From positions 186,001 to 250,000 of the forward strand of contig NZ_JALKII010000002.1 of assembly GCF_023051175.1 (NCBI RefSeq): DNA of 64,000 nt, given 5' to 3'. The notes under the pieces were generated by a model. That model searched no databases and was not told where the DNA came from. It worked only from the letters and a program-made list of their open reading frames with translations. This document shows positions 33,278-45,388 of this stretch, piece after piece. The stretch comes from Alcanivorax quisquiliarum (GTDB lineage: Bacteria > Pseudomonadota > Gammaproteobacteria > Pseudomonadales > Alcanivoracaceae). The translations under genes were made by a program, and so were the position numbers. Positions within the stretch are counted from its first letter, which is position 1, and each line of letters begins with the position of its first letter.

Positions 33278-36200
33278 GGCAGCGCCCCGGCCTCGCCCGC
33301 CGTGGTGCGTGCGCGGCGGCGCGTCAGGCGATCAAAGAGCAGATAAACCACGGGCGTGGTGAACAGCGTCAGCACCTGGCTGACCAGCAACCCGCCCACC
33401 ATCACCAGCCCCAATGGCTGGCGCAGCTCGGCGCCGGAGCCGCTGGCCAGCATCAGTGGCACGGCGCCGAACAGCGCCGCCAGCGTGGTCATCAGGATCG
33501 GCCGGAAACGCAGCAGCGCGGCGCGGTGGATCGCCTGCCGGGGCGCCATGCCCTGATTGCGCTGCGCATCCAGCGCAAAATCCACCATCATGATGCCGTT
33601 TTTCTTGACCAGGCCGATCAGCAGTACCACCCCGATCACGGCAATCAGATCCAGCGGCCGGCCGGTGATCAGTAGCGCCAGCAAGGCGCCCACGGTGGCC
33701 GAAGGCAAGGTAGAAAGAATCGTGATCGGATGGATGGTGCTCTCGTAGAGCACGCCAAGCACGATATACATGGTCAGGATCGCCGCCAGAATCAGCCACA
33801 GCGTGTTCGCCAGTGACGAGCGGAACGATTCGGCCGCGCCCTGAAAACGGCTTTCGATTTCCGCCGGCAGGCCAAGCTCCGCCTGCACCTGCTCGATGGC
33901 GTCCACAGCACTGCCGAGGGAAGCGCCGGCACCGAGATTGAACGAGATTGTCGCCGAGGGAAACTGCCCCTGGTGGCTGATCAGCAACGCCGCCGGCCGC
34001 TGGCTGACGCGGGCGACACTGGCCAGTTGCACCGGCCCGGCGGGCGACGGCACATATGTGGTCTGCAAGGCGCTCAGGCCATCGGCATGAGCAGGATCGA
34101 CTTCCAGTACCACACGGTATTGATTCGCCTGAGTAAACAGCGTCGCGATCTGGCGCTGGCCGAACGCGTTTTGCAAGGCGCTGGCAATGGCGCTGACACT
34201 GACGCCCAGCCGCGCAGCGGCATCACGGTCGATATCCACATACGCCTGGCGGCCGTCAAATTGCAGATCCGATGCCACATCGGCCAGCTCCGGTCGCGCT
34301 TGCAAGGCATCGATCAACAGCGGCACCCATTCGTTCAAGGTGGCGCTGTCGGGCGTGGTCAGGCTGAACTGGTATTGTGTGCGGCTGACGCGATCCTCGA
34401 TGCTCAATTCCTGCACCGGCTGGAACCACGCCTGGATGCCCTGCACGGTCGCGGCTCGTTCACGCAGGCGATCCATGATCACCAGCGCCGATTCGCTGCG
34501 CTCGCCGTGCGGCGGCAGATTGATGAACATCCGGCCGCTGTTGAGGGTGCTGTTGGTTTCATCCACGCCGATGAACGACGACAGGCTGGCGATCGCCGGA
34601 TCATCCAGCAGCGCTTCTGCCAGCGCCTGCTGGCGCTCGCTCATGGTGGCGAACGACACCGTTTGCGGCGCTTCGGTGACCACCTGGATGACGCCGCTGT
34701 CCTGCACCGGGAAAAAGTCTTTTTGCACCATAGTGTACATCACGCCGGTCAGCGCAATGGTGCCCAGCAACACCATCAAGGTGGCCGTTTGTCGCGCCAG
34801 CACCCAATCAAGCATGTCTCCATAGCGGTGGATCACGCGATTCATCAGGCTCGGCGCCTGCTCATCGTGAGTGGGCGGCTTGTCCAGCATGCGCGCGCTC
34901 ATCATCGGCGTGAGCGTCAGCGATACCACCAGCGAGATCATGATGGCCACCGCCAGCGTCACGGCAAATTCGTGGAACAGACGGCCTACCACATCGCCCA
35001 TGAACAACAGCGGAATCAGCACCGCCACCAGCGAGAAGGTGAGCGAGATCAGGGTAAAGCCGATTTCGCTGGCCCCTTTCAATGCAGCATCCATTTTCGA
35101 CAGGCCCTGCTCCCGATGCCGGGCAATATTTTCCAGCATCACGATGGCGTCATCGACCACAAAGCCGGTGGCAATGGTGAGCGCCATCAGGCTCAGGTTG
35201 TTGATCGAGAAGCCGGCCAGATACATGAACGCAAAAGTGCCGACCAGCGACAACGGCACCGCCACACCGGGAATCAGTGTGGCGGGTATGTTGCGCAGGA
35301 ACACGAACGTCACCAGCACCACCAGCGTGATCGCAAACAGCAGCTCTTTTTGCACATCCCGCACGGCGGCGCGAATGCTTTGTGTGCGATCGGTCAGCAC
35401 CGTCACATCCACTGACGCGGGCATGGTGGCGACCAGCTGGGGCAACAGTGTGCGCACACTGTCAGCTACCTCGATGACGTTGGCACCCGGCTGGCGCTGC
35501 ACATTCAACAGCACCGCCGGTTGGGTATCGGCCCAGGCGGCCAGAAAACGGTTTTCCGCGCCGTCGATGATATTGGCCACATCGCCCAGCCGCAGCGGCG
35601 CGCCGTCCTGCCAGGCAAGAATCAGTGCGCGGTATTCCTCCACCGAGCGAATCTGATCATTAGCATCCAGCAGCGTTGTCCGCTGCGGGCCATCAAAGCT
35701 GCCTTTCGGTTGATTGACGTTGGTCGCGGCAATGGCACTGCGCACGTCCTCCAGGCTCAGATCGTAGGCGGCCAGCGCCGTGGGATTCACCTGCACGCGC
35801 AGCGCCGGGCGCTGCCCGCCAGCCAGCGTGACCATGCCGACACCGCCCAGCTGCGCCAGTTTCTGCGCCATGCGCGTATCCACCAGATCGTGCACCTCCG
35901 GCAGCGGCAGGCTTTCCGAGGTGATCGCCAGCGTCAGGATCGGCGCGTCCGCAGGGTTCACCTTGCGATAGATCGGCGGCGTCGGCAGATCATTGGGCAG
36001 CAGGTTGTCGGCGGTATTGAGTGCCGCTTGCACCTCCTGCTCGGCCACACCCAGATCGACTTCCAATGCAAATTGCAGCGTGATCACCGAGGCGCCGCCA
36101 GAGCTGGTGGAGGACATCTGCTTCAGGCCGGGGATTTGCCCCAAGCTGCGCTCCAGCGGTGCGGTAATGGTGCGTGCGGTAACATCCGGCCCCGCCCCCG

Positions 36201-36357
36201 GATGGAAGGTAAATACCTGGATGATCGGATAATCCACCTGCGGCAGTGCCGCCACCGGCAGCAGCCGCCAGGCCAGCAGCCCGGCCGCCAGCAGCGCCAG
36301 CATCAGCAGCGAGGTGGCAACCGGCCGCAGGATGAACGGGCGCGAGAGGCTGTTCAT
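33274..36357 (-). CDS. mdtB: RND multidrug efflux permease, MdtB type
   Basis: 1027 residues, the same length as its downstream partner and clearly paralogous. The TM4 relay motif [17 protein letters not shown], the TM10 Lys in [20 protein letters not shown] and the opening [20 protein letters not shown] are visible. MdtB and MdtC assemble as a B2C trimer in E. coli, and the gene order here matches. ATGA overlaps with the membrane-fusion gene before it and the MdtC gene after it indicate coupled translation. Confidence 0.92.
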   Translation of the reverse strand: MNSLSRPFILRPVATSLLMLALLAAGLLAWRLLPVAALPQVDYPIIQVFTFHPGAGPDVTARTITAPLERSLGQIPGLKQMSSTSSGGASVITLQFALEVDLGVAEQEVQAALNTADNLLPNDLPTPPIYRKVNPADAPILTLAITSESLPLPEVHDLVDTRMAQKLAQLGGVGMVTLAGGQRPALRVQVNPTALAAYDLSLEDVRSAIAATNVNQPKGSFDGPQRTTLLDANDQIRSVEEYRALILAWQDGAPLRLGDVANIIDGAENRFLAAWADTQPAVLLNVQRQPGANVIEVADSVRTLLPQLVATMPASVDVTVLTDRTQSIRAAVRDVQKELLFAITLVVLVTFVFLRNIPATLIPGVAVPLSLVGTFAFMYLAGFSINNLSLMALTIATGFVVDDAIVMLENIARHREQGLSKMDAALKGASEIGFTLISLTFSLVAVLIPLLFMGDVVGRLFHEFAVTLAVAIMISLVVSLTLTPMMSARMLDKPPTHDEQAPSLMNRVIHRYGDMLDWVLARQTATLMVLLGTIALTGVMYTMVQKDFFPVQDSGVIQVVTEAPQTVSFATMSERQQALAEALLDDPAIASLSSFIGVDETNSTLNSGRMFINLPPHGERSESALVIMDRLRERAATVQGIQAWFQPVQELSIEDRVSRTQYQFSLTTPDSATLNEWVPLLIDALQARPELADVASDLQFDGRQAYVDIDRDAAARLGVSVSAIASALQNAFGQRQIATLFTQANQYRVVLEVDPAHADGLSALQTTYVPSPAGPVQLASVARVSQRPAALLISHQGQFPSATISFNLGAGASLGSAVDAIEQVQAELGLPAEIESRFQGAAESFRSSLANTLWLILAAILTMYIVLGVLYESTIHPITILSTLPSATVGALLALLITGRPLDLIAVIGVVLLIGLVKKNGIMMVDFALDAQRNQGMAPRQAIHRAALLRFRPILMTTLAALFGAVPLMLASGSGAELRQPLGLVMVGGLLVSQVLTLFTTPVVYLLFDRLTRRRARTTAGEAGALP

Positions 36358-37556
36358 GCGCCCGCCGGGCGCTGCCGGGGCGCCGCCGCCGAGGCCGGTG
36401 CGCTGTCACCCTCCACCACGATCACATCACGGCCATCACGCAGGCGCTCCATGCCTTCCAGCACCACCGGCTCACCATCGGCCAACCCCTCCAGCACGGC
36501 GACACGGTCGCCGTCGATTGGCCCGAGCGTCACGGCGCGCAGGTAGGATTTGTTGTCCCGCAGCACATACACATACGTGCCACGGGAGCCATATTGCACC
36601 GCATCGGTGGGAATGGTGATCGCGTCCGGCAACGTGCGCAGGCGCAGGCGCACGTTCACGAACTGGTTGGGGAACAGCCGCGAATCGTCGTTGGCAAATT
36701 CGGCTTTCAGACGCAGGGTGCCGGTGGCAAGGTCGATCTGGTTATCCAGTGTCAGCAGGCGGCCGGTGGCGATGATCTGATCGCCGTTGCGATCCAGCGC
36801 CTCCACATTCAAGGTTTCGCCGCTGGCCAGCGCTGTGCGCACGCCATCAAGCTGTGCTTCCGGCACGGTGAACAGCACACCGATCGGCCGCATCTGGGTG
36901 ATGCTGACCAGACCCTCGGTGTCGCCCGTGCTGACCAGGTTGCCGGGATCGATCCGGCGCAGGCCGAGGCGCCCATCAATCGGCGCCTCAATGCGCGTCC
37001 ACGATAATTGCAGCCGGGCATTGTCGATTTGTGCCTGGTTCGCCTTGAGCGTGCCACGCAGCTGATTGACCAGCGCCACCTGCTGATTGAGCTGCTGGTG
37101 GGCAATGGAATCCTGCTCGTGCAAGCGCCGGTACAGCGCCAGATCTTTCTCGGCGCCGGCCAGCTGCGCCTGGTTCTGTTGATACTGGCCTTCGGCCTGG
37201 GCCAGTGCGACGCGGTATGGCTGCGGGTCAATCTCCGCCAGCAGCTCGCCGCGCGCCACTTCCGCACCTTCCTCGAACAGCACGCGAGTCAGTTCGCCTT
37301 CCACCCGGCTGCGCACGGTCACGGTGTTCAGCGGCGTGACCGTACCGATGGCCTTCACCTGCACGGCCAGGTCGCCGGCCACCGCCGGCACCACGCGCAC
37401 CGCCACCGGCCCATCCCAGGCGCTGCGCGGCATCGGGCCGACCGGCGCCGATGGCGAGCGGGACAGCAAATACCACAAGCCACCCAGCAGCAGGATCAGC
37501 GCCAGCACCCACAACAGGCGGGCACGGGAAAACGGAGCAGAGCGAGTTTCAGGCAT
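36354..37556 (-). CDS. mdtA: RND efflux periplasmic adaptor, MdtA type
   Basis: 400 residues from the ATG at 37556 ([20 protein letters not shown]), which puts the signal-anchor at residues 12-33. It has a HlyD-type layout: lipoyl half-motif ([21 protein letters not shown]), an alpha-hairpin coiled coil (about 110-185), a second lipoyl half ([20 protein letters not shown]), a beta-barrel and a membrane-proximal domain. A Pro/Ala-rich C-terminal tail is also typical of MdtA. It bridges the inner-membrane pump and the outer-membrane channel. It is first in the operon and no sensor-regulator pair is adjacent. Confidence 0.93.
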   Translation of the reverse strand: MPETRSAPFSRARLLWVLALILLLGGLWYLLSRSPSAPVGPMPRSAWDGPVAVRVVPAVAGDLAVQVKAIGTVTPLNTVTVRSRVEGELTRVLFEEGAEVARGELLAEIDPQPYRVALAQAEGQYQQNQAQLAGAEKDLALYRRLHEQDSIAHQQLNQQVALVNQLRGTLKANQAQIDNARLQLSWTRIEAPIDGRLGLRRIDPGNLVSTGDTEGLVSITQMRPIGVLFTVPEAQLDGVRTALASGETLNVEALDRNGDQIIATGRLLTLDNQIDLATGTLRLKAEFANDDSRLFPNQFVNVRLRLRTLPDAITIPTDAVQYGSRGTYVYVLRDNKSYLRAVTLGPIDGDRVAVLEGLADGEPVVLEGMERLRDGRDVIVVEGDSAPASAAAPRQRPAGA

Positions 37557-37909
37557 GGATTCGGCCACCGGCACATAAAGATGGAGCGCGGCCCGGAACC
37601 TGCCCACCCGTGCCGGCGATCCTGTAAAAGAGAAAGCCGCAGGCCAGACCAGGCAACCGCATGATCGTCAGAATAACGCCTGAGGATTGTAGAAAGCCGA
37701 TGGCGACAGGCGCAACCGCACGCGACATGATTCACATTTGATTCACAGTGTGGCGCCGCCACCGTGGCAAACCTGCCGGGCACGCTGTTCTCTCCGTCCG
37801 GGCCGTCCGCGCCGTGCGGCCGTGGGCAGTGGGAGCGCGCGGCCCCTCAAGCAGCCTGCCACGACTGAACTGTTCGAGTTCGCCCCGCGCAGGCAGAGCG
37901 CGGCCGGCG
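37557..37909. other. 353-bp region upstream of the efflux operon
   Basis: It lies between the 3' end of the DNA ligase gene and mdtA, both on the minus strand, and should contain the operon promoter. It includes the direct repeats at 37728-37747. Apart from that it is GC-rich with no convincing frame. Confidence 0.5.
37728..37747 (-). promoter_or_regulatory. candidate OmpR-type operator: 9-bp direct repeat with 11-bp period
   Basis: On the coding strand TGTGAATCA occurs twice, separated by AA, giving an 11-bp period. It lies about 170 bp upstream of the mdtA start. Direct repeats at 11-bp spacing are the hallmark of OmpR/PhoB-family response regulators, which commonly control mdtABC-type operons. 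No regulator gene is adjacent, so control in trans is inferred. Confidence 0.4.
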
Positions 37910-38764
37910 CTACCGGATCGGTCTTTCGTCACGGACATCACGCACGTCACGCACCTGGTCACGCACACGCAGGAAACTGCCAAAGCGCGGTACGCCATCG
38001 CGAGTGAGGCCGTGGTAGCGATAAGTGACCACGCTGCCAAGCGGCGGTGGCGTCTCTCGCTGGGCATCGCTGAAGCCGGTGCCGAGCCGAAACCGCACAC
38101 CGGCCTCCGTTTCCACTATCAATGCCCCCAGCCGGCCGCCATGGCGGCCACGCCCCGGCAAATGCCCCACCACCGTCGCCTCGGCATCCTGATAGGGCTT
38201 GAGCTTCAGCAGCGCATCGCTGCGGCCGGTGCGATACCGAGCCGCGCCATGATGCAACATCAACCCCTCGCCGCCCGCCGCCACCACCTCATCGAGCCGC
38301 GCCAGTAACTCGTCACGATCGGCCACGCGGAACTGAGTGATAACGGCCGCATAAGGCGATGGAGGCAGCGCCTGCATCGCCGCGTAGCGCTCGGTGAAGG
38401 TGCCGGGGTGCTCGGGCAGATCAAAGATCATGAAGCGAATATTGCGCCATTGCGCCGGCACTGGCGTGTGACGCCGCACCGCGCCGGACACCTCGTCAAA
38501 ACGGCCGCGCCCGATCCACAGCTCGCCATCCATGGCCTGCGCTGGAAAACCCTCGGTAAACCAGGCGGGGGCGTGAAAAGGATGGCCCTGTCGCGAGATC
38601 AGCGCCTCGCCATCCCAGCGCGCCCGCACCCCATCAAACTTTTCGCTGACCCAGTAATGATGCAGGTCGGTTTCGCCGCGATATTCCCGCGCCAGCAATA
38701 ACGCCGGCGCATCGGCCAGCGCGGCGGCGCTGCACAGGCAGCACAGCAGTATCCAGTATTTCAT
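37910..38764 (-). CDS. exported ATP-dependent DNA ligase (LigE-like)
   Basis: 284 residues from the ATG at 38764. The start MKYWILLCCLCSAAALADAP is a cleavable Sec signal, so the enzyme should act in the periplasm. The nucleotidyl-transfer core follows: motif I SEKFDGVR with catalytic Lys42, MDGELWIG (motif III), MIFDLP, GGEGLMLHHGAARY (motif IV) and LLKLKPYQDAEATVVG (motif V). A C-terminal OB fold then covers about 195-270. No zinc finger, latch or BRCT domain is present, as in minimal LigE enzymes. The tail VRDVRDVRDE is a short repeat. Periplasmic DNA nick sealing in competence or biofilm DNA is suggested by the family. Confidence 0.85.
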   Translation of the reverse strand: MKYWILLCCLCSAAALADAPALLLAREYRGETDLHHYWVSEKFDGVRARWDGEALISRQGHPFHAPAWFTEGFPAQAMDGELWIGRGRFDEVSGAVRRHTPVPAQWRNIRFMIFDLPEHPGTFTERYAAMQALPPSPYAAVITQFRVADRDELLARLDEVVAAGGEGLMLHHGAARYRTGRSDALLKLKPYQDAEATVVGHLPGRGRHGGRLGALIVETEAGVRFRLGTGFSDAQRETPPPLGSVVTYRYHGLTRDGVPRFGSFLRVRDQVRDVRDVRDERPIR

Positions 38765-39143
38765 GGCTATCCCTCGCCGTTGTTCTGTTTGCAAAAGACA
38801 AGATTAGCGAAGGAAAAGAGGAGGCGCTGTCGGCCGGCGCCGACGGTATGTGTCAGCGATTGCTGACAGAAAAAGTGCGTGATTCGCCAAGGATGCTCTG
38901 AATAACCAACCGGCTCCACCTTGATTCGTCCATGCTCGAGCCGATTTGGCGCCCTGCCCCCTTTAACGTTTTTATTCGTTGTCTGAAAGCTCCGTGGGGG
39001 CGGATTTCAGGCGCACTGGCGCTGCGCCAGCAGGCTTTTCTGGCTGCGGCCATGTTCCGTATCCCCCGCATTGCGCTGGAGATACGGAACAAAGTTGCGG
39101 GCTTATGGGTATGCCGTATCAGTTCGGGCAGCGATTGCTTCGG
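38765..39143. other. 379-bp intergenic region with several hairpins
   Basis: It lies between glmS (ending at 39144) and the ligase start, both on the minus strand. Inverted repeats seen: GTTCCGTATC at 39054-39063 with 39081-39090; CTGGCG at 39016-39021 with 39025-39030; TGTCAGC at 38851-38857 with 38862-38868; GTCGGC at 38829-38834 with 38839-38844. Some probably terminate glmS. No small RNA or gene is recognised. Confidence 0.5.
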
Positions 39144-40970
39144 TTATTCCACCGTCACCGATTTCGCCAGGTTGCGCGGCTGATCCACATCCGTACCGCG
39201 CATCACGGCCACATGGTAGCTGAGCAGTTGCAGCGGCACGGTGTAGACGATCGGGATCAGGCACTCCGGCACGGCGGGCATGTTCAGCACGGTCATGCCG
39301 TCTTCGTTTTCCAGTGCCGCATCGCCATCGGCGAAGATGAACAGCTCTCCGCCTCGCGCACGCACTTCCTGAAGGTTGGATTTCAGTTTTTCCAGCAGCT
39401 CGTCGTTGGGCGCCACCGCGACCACGGGCATTTCCTTGTCTACCAGCGCCAGTGGGCCATGCTTGAGCTCACCGGCCGGATAGGCTTCGGCGTGGATATA
39501 GGAAATCTCCTTGAGCTTGAGCGCGCCTTCCATCGCCACCGGGTATTGCGTGCCCCGGCCCAGGAACAGGGTGTGATTTTTCTCCACAAACTGCTCGGCC
39601 AGCTTTTCGATCTCATCGTCAAGCAGCAGCACTTGCTGAATCAGGCCCGGCAGTTGTCGCAGCTCGTCCAGCTGTGCCTGGATGGTTGCCTCATCCACAC
39701 CGCGAACGCGGGCCATGGCCAGCACCAGCATTTTCAGGGCGGCCAGCTGAGTCGTGAACGCCTTGGTGGAGGCAACGCCGATTTCCGGGCCGGCGCGGGT
39801 CAGCAGCACCAGCTCGGATTCGCGCACTAGCGACGAGCTGTCCACGTTGCACACCGCCAGCCGGCCAACATAGTTGGGGCTGTTGGTGGCGCGCAGAGCG
39901 GCCAGGGTATCGGCGGTTTCACCACTTTGCGAGATGGTCACGAACAAGGTGCCTTCCGGCACCACATGAGTGCGGTAGCGGAATTCGCTGGCGACTTCCA
40001 CCTGGCATGGCACACCGGCGAGTGCCTCCAGCCAGTAACGGGCAATCATGCCGGCATGGTAGCTGGTGCCGCAGGCAATGATCTGGATAAAGCGTACGCG
40101 CTCCAGCAGATCGGCGTTCTTGCTGAACAGCCCATCAAGGTCAGCCACGCTACCGAGGCGGCCTTCGAGGGTGCGTTGCAGCGCAACTGGTTGCTCGAAG
40201 ATTTCCTTGAGCATGTAGTGGCGATATTCGCCCTTTTCGGCATCTTCGTGGGTGCCGTCGAATTCGTGAATTTCACGTTCGACTTCCGTGCCGTCACGAT
40301 CAAAAATGCGCACGCTGTCACGGCGCACTTCTGCCACATCGCCTTCTTGCAGGAAAATAAAGCGTGTGGTGACGGGCAGTAGCGCCAGCTGATCGGAGGC
40401 GACGTAGTTTTCACCAATGCCGAGGCCGATCACCAGCGGGCTGCCGCTGCGCACGGCGATAAAGCGATCCTGATCGGTTTCGCTCACCACACCCAGCGCG
40501 TAGGCGCCATGCAGCTCGCGCACGGTGCGTTGTACGGCGGCAAGCAGATCATCACCAGCCGCAATCGCCTGATGCACCATGTGCACGATCACTTCGCTGT
40601 CGGTGTCGGAGTGGAACTCGTAGCCTTCGCCTTGCAGCCGGTTGCGCAGGCTCTGATAGTTCTCGATGATGCCGTTGTGCACCAGCGCCAGGCCATTGCC
40701 GGACATATGCGGGTGCGCGTTACGCTCGGAAGGCACACCATGTGTCGCCCAGCGCGTGTGGGCGATACCCAGTGTGCCGCTGGTGCCGGAATCATTCACC
40801 GCATCATCCAGTGCCTGTACTTTCCCTGCACGGCGCACGCGTTGCACGCCGCTTTTGTCGACGATGGCCACACCGGCCGAATCATAGCCACGATATTCCA
40901 GCCGCTTCAGGCCCGTCAGCAGAATCCCTGCGACATTACGCTCTGCGATTGCACCCACAATCCCACACAT
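39144..40970 (-). CDS. glmS: glutamine-fructose-6-phosphate aminotransferase (isomerizing)
   Basis: 608 residues, the normal length. The N-terminal glutaminase begins [13 protein letters not shown], with Cys2 (mature Cys1) as nucleophile, and contains [16 protein letters not shown] and HNGIIENY. Two SIS domains bind the sugar phosphate ([50 protein letters not shown]). The C-terminus ends [13 protein letters not shown], which carries the catalytic Lys loop. It makes glucosamine-6-phosphate for peptidoglycan and LPS. glmU lies 6 bp upstream on the same strand. Confidence 0.97.
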   Translation of the reverse strand: MCGIVGAIAERNVAGILLTGLKRLEYRGYDSAGVAIVDKSGVQRVRRAGKVQALDDAVNDSGTSGTLGIAHTRWATHGVPSERNAHPHMSGNGLALVHNGIIENYQSLRNRLQGEGYEFHSDTDSEVIVHMVHQAIAAGDDLLAAVQRTVRELHGAYALGVVSETDQDRFIAVRSGSPLVIGLGIGENYVASDQLALLPVTTRFIFLQEGDVAEVRRDSVRIFDRDGTEVEREIHEFDGTHEDAEKGEYRHYMLKEIFEQPVALQRTLEGRLGSVADLDGLFSKNADLLERVRFIQIIACGTSYHAGMIARYWLEALAGVPCQVEVASEFRYRTHVVPEGTLFVTISQSGETADTLAALRATNSPNYVGRLAVCNVDSSSLVRESELVLLTRAGPEIGVASTKAFTTQLAALKMLVLAMARVRGVDEATIQAQLDELRQLPGLIQQVLLLDDEIEKLAEQFVEKNHTLFLGRGTQYPVAMEGALKLKEISYIHAEAYPAGELKHGPLALVDKEMPVVAVAPNDELLEKLKSNLQEVRARGGELFIFADGDAALENEDGMTVLNMPAVPECLIPIVYTVPLQLLSYHVAVMRGTDVDQPRNLAKSVTVE

Positions 40971-40976
40971 AGACGT

Positions 40977-42338
40977 TCAATCCTTTTTTTGCGGCCGTTG
41001 CCAGCCACTGATGTTTCTCTGTTTGCCCCGTGCCACAGCCAGCTCACCCGCTGCAACATCGCGAGTGATGACGCTGCCTGCGCCGACGGTAGCCTCCTTG
41101 CCGATGGTCACCGGTGCGACCAGTGACGCGTTGGAACCGATAAAAGCGTTATCCCCGATCAGGGTTTGCGATTTGTTCACGCCATCGTAATTGCAGGTGA
41201 TGGTGCCCGCGCCCACATTGACGTGCTCACCCAGCTCGCTGTCACCGACATAGCTCAGATGATTGATCTTGCTGCCAGTTCCAACGCGGGTATTTTTCGT
41301 TTCGACAAAGTTGCCGATCTTGCCACGCGACGCCATCACCGTGCCGGGGCGCAGCCGTGCAAAAGGCCCGATCTGGCAGGCTTCGCCGATCTCGGCGCCG
41401 TCGATCACCGAGTTGGCTTCCACCACGGTGCCACGGCCGATCTGTGCATTACGGATCACACAATTGGGGCCGATGCGCACGCCGTCGGCCAAGCTCACTG
41501 CGCCCTCCAGTACGACGTTCACGTCCAGCACCACATCCTGCCCGCATTCGACTGTGCCGCGAATATCCAGCCGCGCCGGGTCGAGCACTGTGGCGCCGGC
41601 GCGCATCAGCTGTTCCGCCTGTACCTGCTGAAAGATGCGCTCCAGACGCGCCAGCTGCACGCGATCATTGACGCCATCCACTTCCCACGGGAATGCCGGC
41701 TGCACCGCTTCCACCGCCAGCCCGGCCTCGACGGCCATGGCAATCACATCGGTGAGATAATATTCACCTTGCGCATTGTTGCTGGAGAGTTTCGGCAGCA
41801 CCTCGGCAAGAAATTTGCGCGGGCAGGCAAGAATGCCGGTGTTGATTTCGCGGATGGCGCGTTGCGCCGGGTCGGCGTCCTTGAATTCGACTATCGCCTG
41901 CACCTCGCCGGCGGCGTTGCGCACGATGCGGCCGTAGGCACCGGGGTCGTCCATTTCCAGCGTCATCAGCGCCAGCCGTGTCGGCGTCACACGCTCGACA
42001 AAACTGCGCAGGGTATCCGGCTGGATCAGCGGCACGTCGCCGTAAAGGATCAGCACCACATCTTCGCTGACATGGGGCATCGCCTGGGCCACCGCATGGC
42101 CGGTGCCAAGCTGTTCGGCCTGCTCGGCCCAGGTGACGTCGGCGGCGGGCACTTTTTCCCGCACCAGATCACCGCCATGGCCGTAGACCACGCAGATGCG
42201 CGCAGGCGCCAGCGAGCGTGCACCGTCGATGACGTGGGCCAGCATCGGCCGGCCAGCGATCGGGTGCGCCACCTTCGGCAGGTGCGAGCGCATCCGGGTG
42301 CCCTTGCCCGCAGCAAGGATGATCACTGCAAGTTCCAT
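40977..42338 (-). CDS. glmU: bifunctional GlmU (GlcNAc-1-P uridyltransferase / GlcN-1-P acetyltransferase)
   Basis: 453 residues. The N-terminal pyrophosphorylase has LAAGKGTRMRSHLPKV at 8-23 and LYGDVPLI near 100. The C-terminal left-handed beta-helix shows hexapeptide repeats and the acetyltransferase residues in NHLSYVGDSELGEHVNVGAG and ITCNYDGVNK. It converts GlcN-1-P to UDP-GlcNAc. It is in an operon with glmS, so two successive steps of UDP-GlcNAc synthesis are coupled. It lies downstream of the atp operon terminator, and the 240-bp gap should contain its promoter. Confidence 0.97.
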   Translation of the reverse strand: MELAVIILAAGKGTRMRSHLPKVAHPIAGRPMLAHVIDGARSLAPARICVVYGHGGDLVREKVPAADVTWAEQAEQLGTGHAVAQAMPHVSEDVVLILYGDVPLIQPDTLRSFVERVTPTRLALMTLEMDDPGAYGRIVRNAAGEVQAIVEFKDADPAQRAIREINTGILACPRKFLAEVLPKLSSNNAQGEYYLTDVIAMAVEAGLAVEAVQPAFPWEVDGVNDRVQLARLERIFQQVQAEQLMRAGATVLDPARLDIRGTVECGQDVVLDVNVVLEGAVSLADGVRIGPNCVIRNAQIGRGTVVEANSVIDGAEIGEACQIGPFARLRPGTVMASRGKIGNFVETKNTRVGTGSKINHLSYVGDSELGEHVNVGAGTITCNYDGVNKSQTLIGDNAFIGSNASLVAPVTIGKEATVGAGSVITRDVAAGELAVARGKQRNISGWQRPQKKD

Positions 42339-42521
42339 CTTGTACCTCGTCTGCCAGGGCCTGTTCGCCCCGCGTTCTCAATCGGCGCTCTTGCCAATCA
42401 GCGCTTGTGTTCGGTTGTTCCGGTGTTCAACGTTCCTGAGCTAGTAGGGTGCTGCTCGCCCTTTTCTTGCGGCGGGAAAACCCTCAGCGCATGTGCCTGA
42501 GACGCGCCCGGCCTGAAAAGC

Positions 42522-42551
42522 AAAAAAGGGGCAGCCTGGCAGCTACCCCTT
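42522..42551 (-). terminator. rho-independent terminator of the atp operon
   Basis: On the minus strand AAGGGGTAGC pairs with GCTGCCCCTT (10 bp including one G-T pair) across a 6-nt loop and runs into a series of T. It begins 30 bp after the atpC stop codon. Confidence 0.9.
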
Positions 42552-42580
42552 CGTGACGCTGGCATCGGATGCCTTGTCGC

Positions 42581-43015
42581 TTATTTACCGGCACCACCGA
42601 ATTTTTTCTTCATCTGCTGGATAGCACGCAGCTGCGCGACCGATTCAGCAAGCTGTGCGGCGGCGGCGCTGTAATCCATTTCAGTATTCTTGCCTTCCAG
42701 CGCTTCTTTGGCACGCTGGCGGGCTTCTTCGGCCGCAGCTTCGTCCATGTCGTGTGCGCGTGCGGCAGCATCCGCCAGCACGGTAACCACTTTTGGCTGC
42801 ACTTCCACGAAGCCGCCGTTGACATAGAACACTTCTTCTTCACCGCCCTGCTTGATGATTCGTACCGGGCCGGGGTTCAGGCCGGTCAGCAGCGGTGCGT
42901 GACCGGGCAGGATACCGAGATCACCCTCGCTGCCGGACGCCACTACCATTTCCACCAGCCCGGAAAACAGTTGTTTCTCAGCACTGACGATGTCGCATTG
43001 CACAGTCATCGACAT
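42581..43015 (-). CDS. atpC: ATP synthase F1 epsilon subunit
   Basis: 144 residues. The N-terminal beta-sandwich starts [20 protein letters not shown] and includes [19 protein letters not shown]. The C-terminal helical pair is rich in Ala and charged residues ([23 protein letters not shown]). It is part of the central stalk and an inhibitor of ATP hydrolysis. It is last in the operon, 61 bp after atpD, and is followed by the terminator. Confidence 0.97.
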   Translation of the reverse strand: MSMTVQCDIVSAEKQLFSGLVEMVVASGSEGDLGILPGHAPLLTGLNPGPVRIIKQGGEEEVFYVNGGFVEVQPKVVTVLADAAARAHDMDEAAAEEARQRAKEALEGKNTEMDYSAAAAQLAESVAQLRAIQQMKKKFGGAGK

Positions 43016-43076
43016 GGGGCTTCTCCTGAATATCCTGCTTCAACCACCCGGCGTCCGCAGACGCCGGATGCTGCGC

Positions 43077-44474
<1,398 letters not shown>

Positions 44475-44495
44475 TCAGCTTCTCTGCCCGCGCGG

Positions 44496-45368
44496 TCAGA
44501 CCGCGGCGGCGCCACTAACAATTTCGGAGATTTCCTGGGTAATGGCCGCCTGGCGGGCCTTGTTATACAGGAGCTCCAGATCACGAATCAGGTCGCCGGC
44601 GTTATCGGTCGCCGCCTTCATGGCAACCATCCGCGCAGCCTGTTCACAGGCGTTGTTTTCCACCACACCCTGATACACCTGCGTCTCGATAAACCGCTTC
44701 AGCAGGCCATCGATCAGCTCACGGGCAGAGGGCTCGTAGATGTAATCCCAACGTTGCCCGGTGGTGTTCTTGAACTCGGACTCATCGCCCGATTTCAGTG
44801 GCAGCAACTGCTGCACCAGCGGGCTTTGCGTCATGGTGTTGACGAACTCGTTGTACACCAGATACACGCGGTCCAGCTCACCGGCAACGAACGCATCCGC
44901 CATCACCTTGATCGAGCCCACCAGATCACCCATATGGGGGGTGTCACCCAGGCCACTCACCGAGGACGTCACATTGCCGCCAAAGCTGCGGAAGAAACTC
45001 AACGCCTTGTTACCGATGGCGAGATACTGCACTTCCACACCCTGCTCCGACCACTGACGCGCTTCGCGCACCACTTGCTTGAGCAGGTTGACGTTCAGGC
45101 CGCCGGCCAGGCCGCGATCACTGCTGACCACGATATAGCCCACCTTCTTCACCTCGCGCTCGGCAAGGTAAGGGTGGCGATATTCCACATCAGCGTTCGC
45201 CAGATGCGCGATCACTTCGCGGATGCGCGTGGCGTACGGTTTGGACGCCGCCATGCGCTCCTGAGCGCGACGCATCTTGCTGGCGGCAACCATCTCCATC
45301 GCACGGGTGATCTTCCGCGTGCTCTGGACACTTGCGATTTTGGTACGTACCTCTTTCGCGCCGGCCAT
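44496..45368 (-). CDS. atpG: ATP synthase F1 gamma subunit
   Basis: 290 residues. Its long N- and C-terminal helices form the rotor shaft: [20 protein letters not shown] at the start and [20 protein letters not shown] plus [20 protein letters not shown] at the end. The central Rossmann-like part has [16 protein letters not shown]. It couples rotation to catalysis. It follows atpA by 20 bp. Confidence 0.98.
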   Translation of the reverse strand: MAGAKEVRTKIASVQSTRKITRAMEMVAASKMRRAQERMAASKPYATRIREVIAHLANADVEYRHPYLAEREVKKVGYIVVSSDRGLAGGLNVNLLKQVVREARQWSEQGVEVQYLAIGNKALSFFRSFGGNVTSSVSGLGDTPHMGDLVGSIKVMADAFVAGELDRVYLVYNEFVNTMTQSPLVQQLLPLKSGDESEFKNTTGQRWDYIYEPSARELIDGLLKRFIETQVYQGVVENNACEQAARMVAMKAATDNAGDLIRDLELLYNKARQAAITQEISEIVSGAAAV

Positions 45369-45388
45369 AGGACTGTCCTTTTAAGCGA

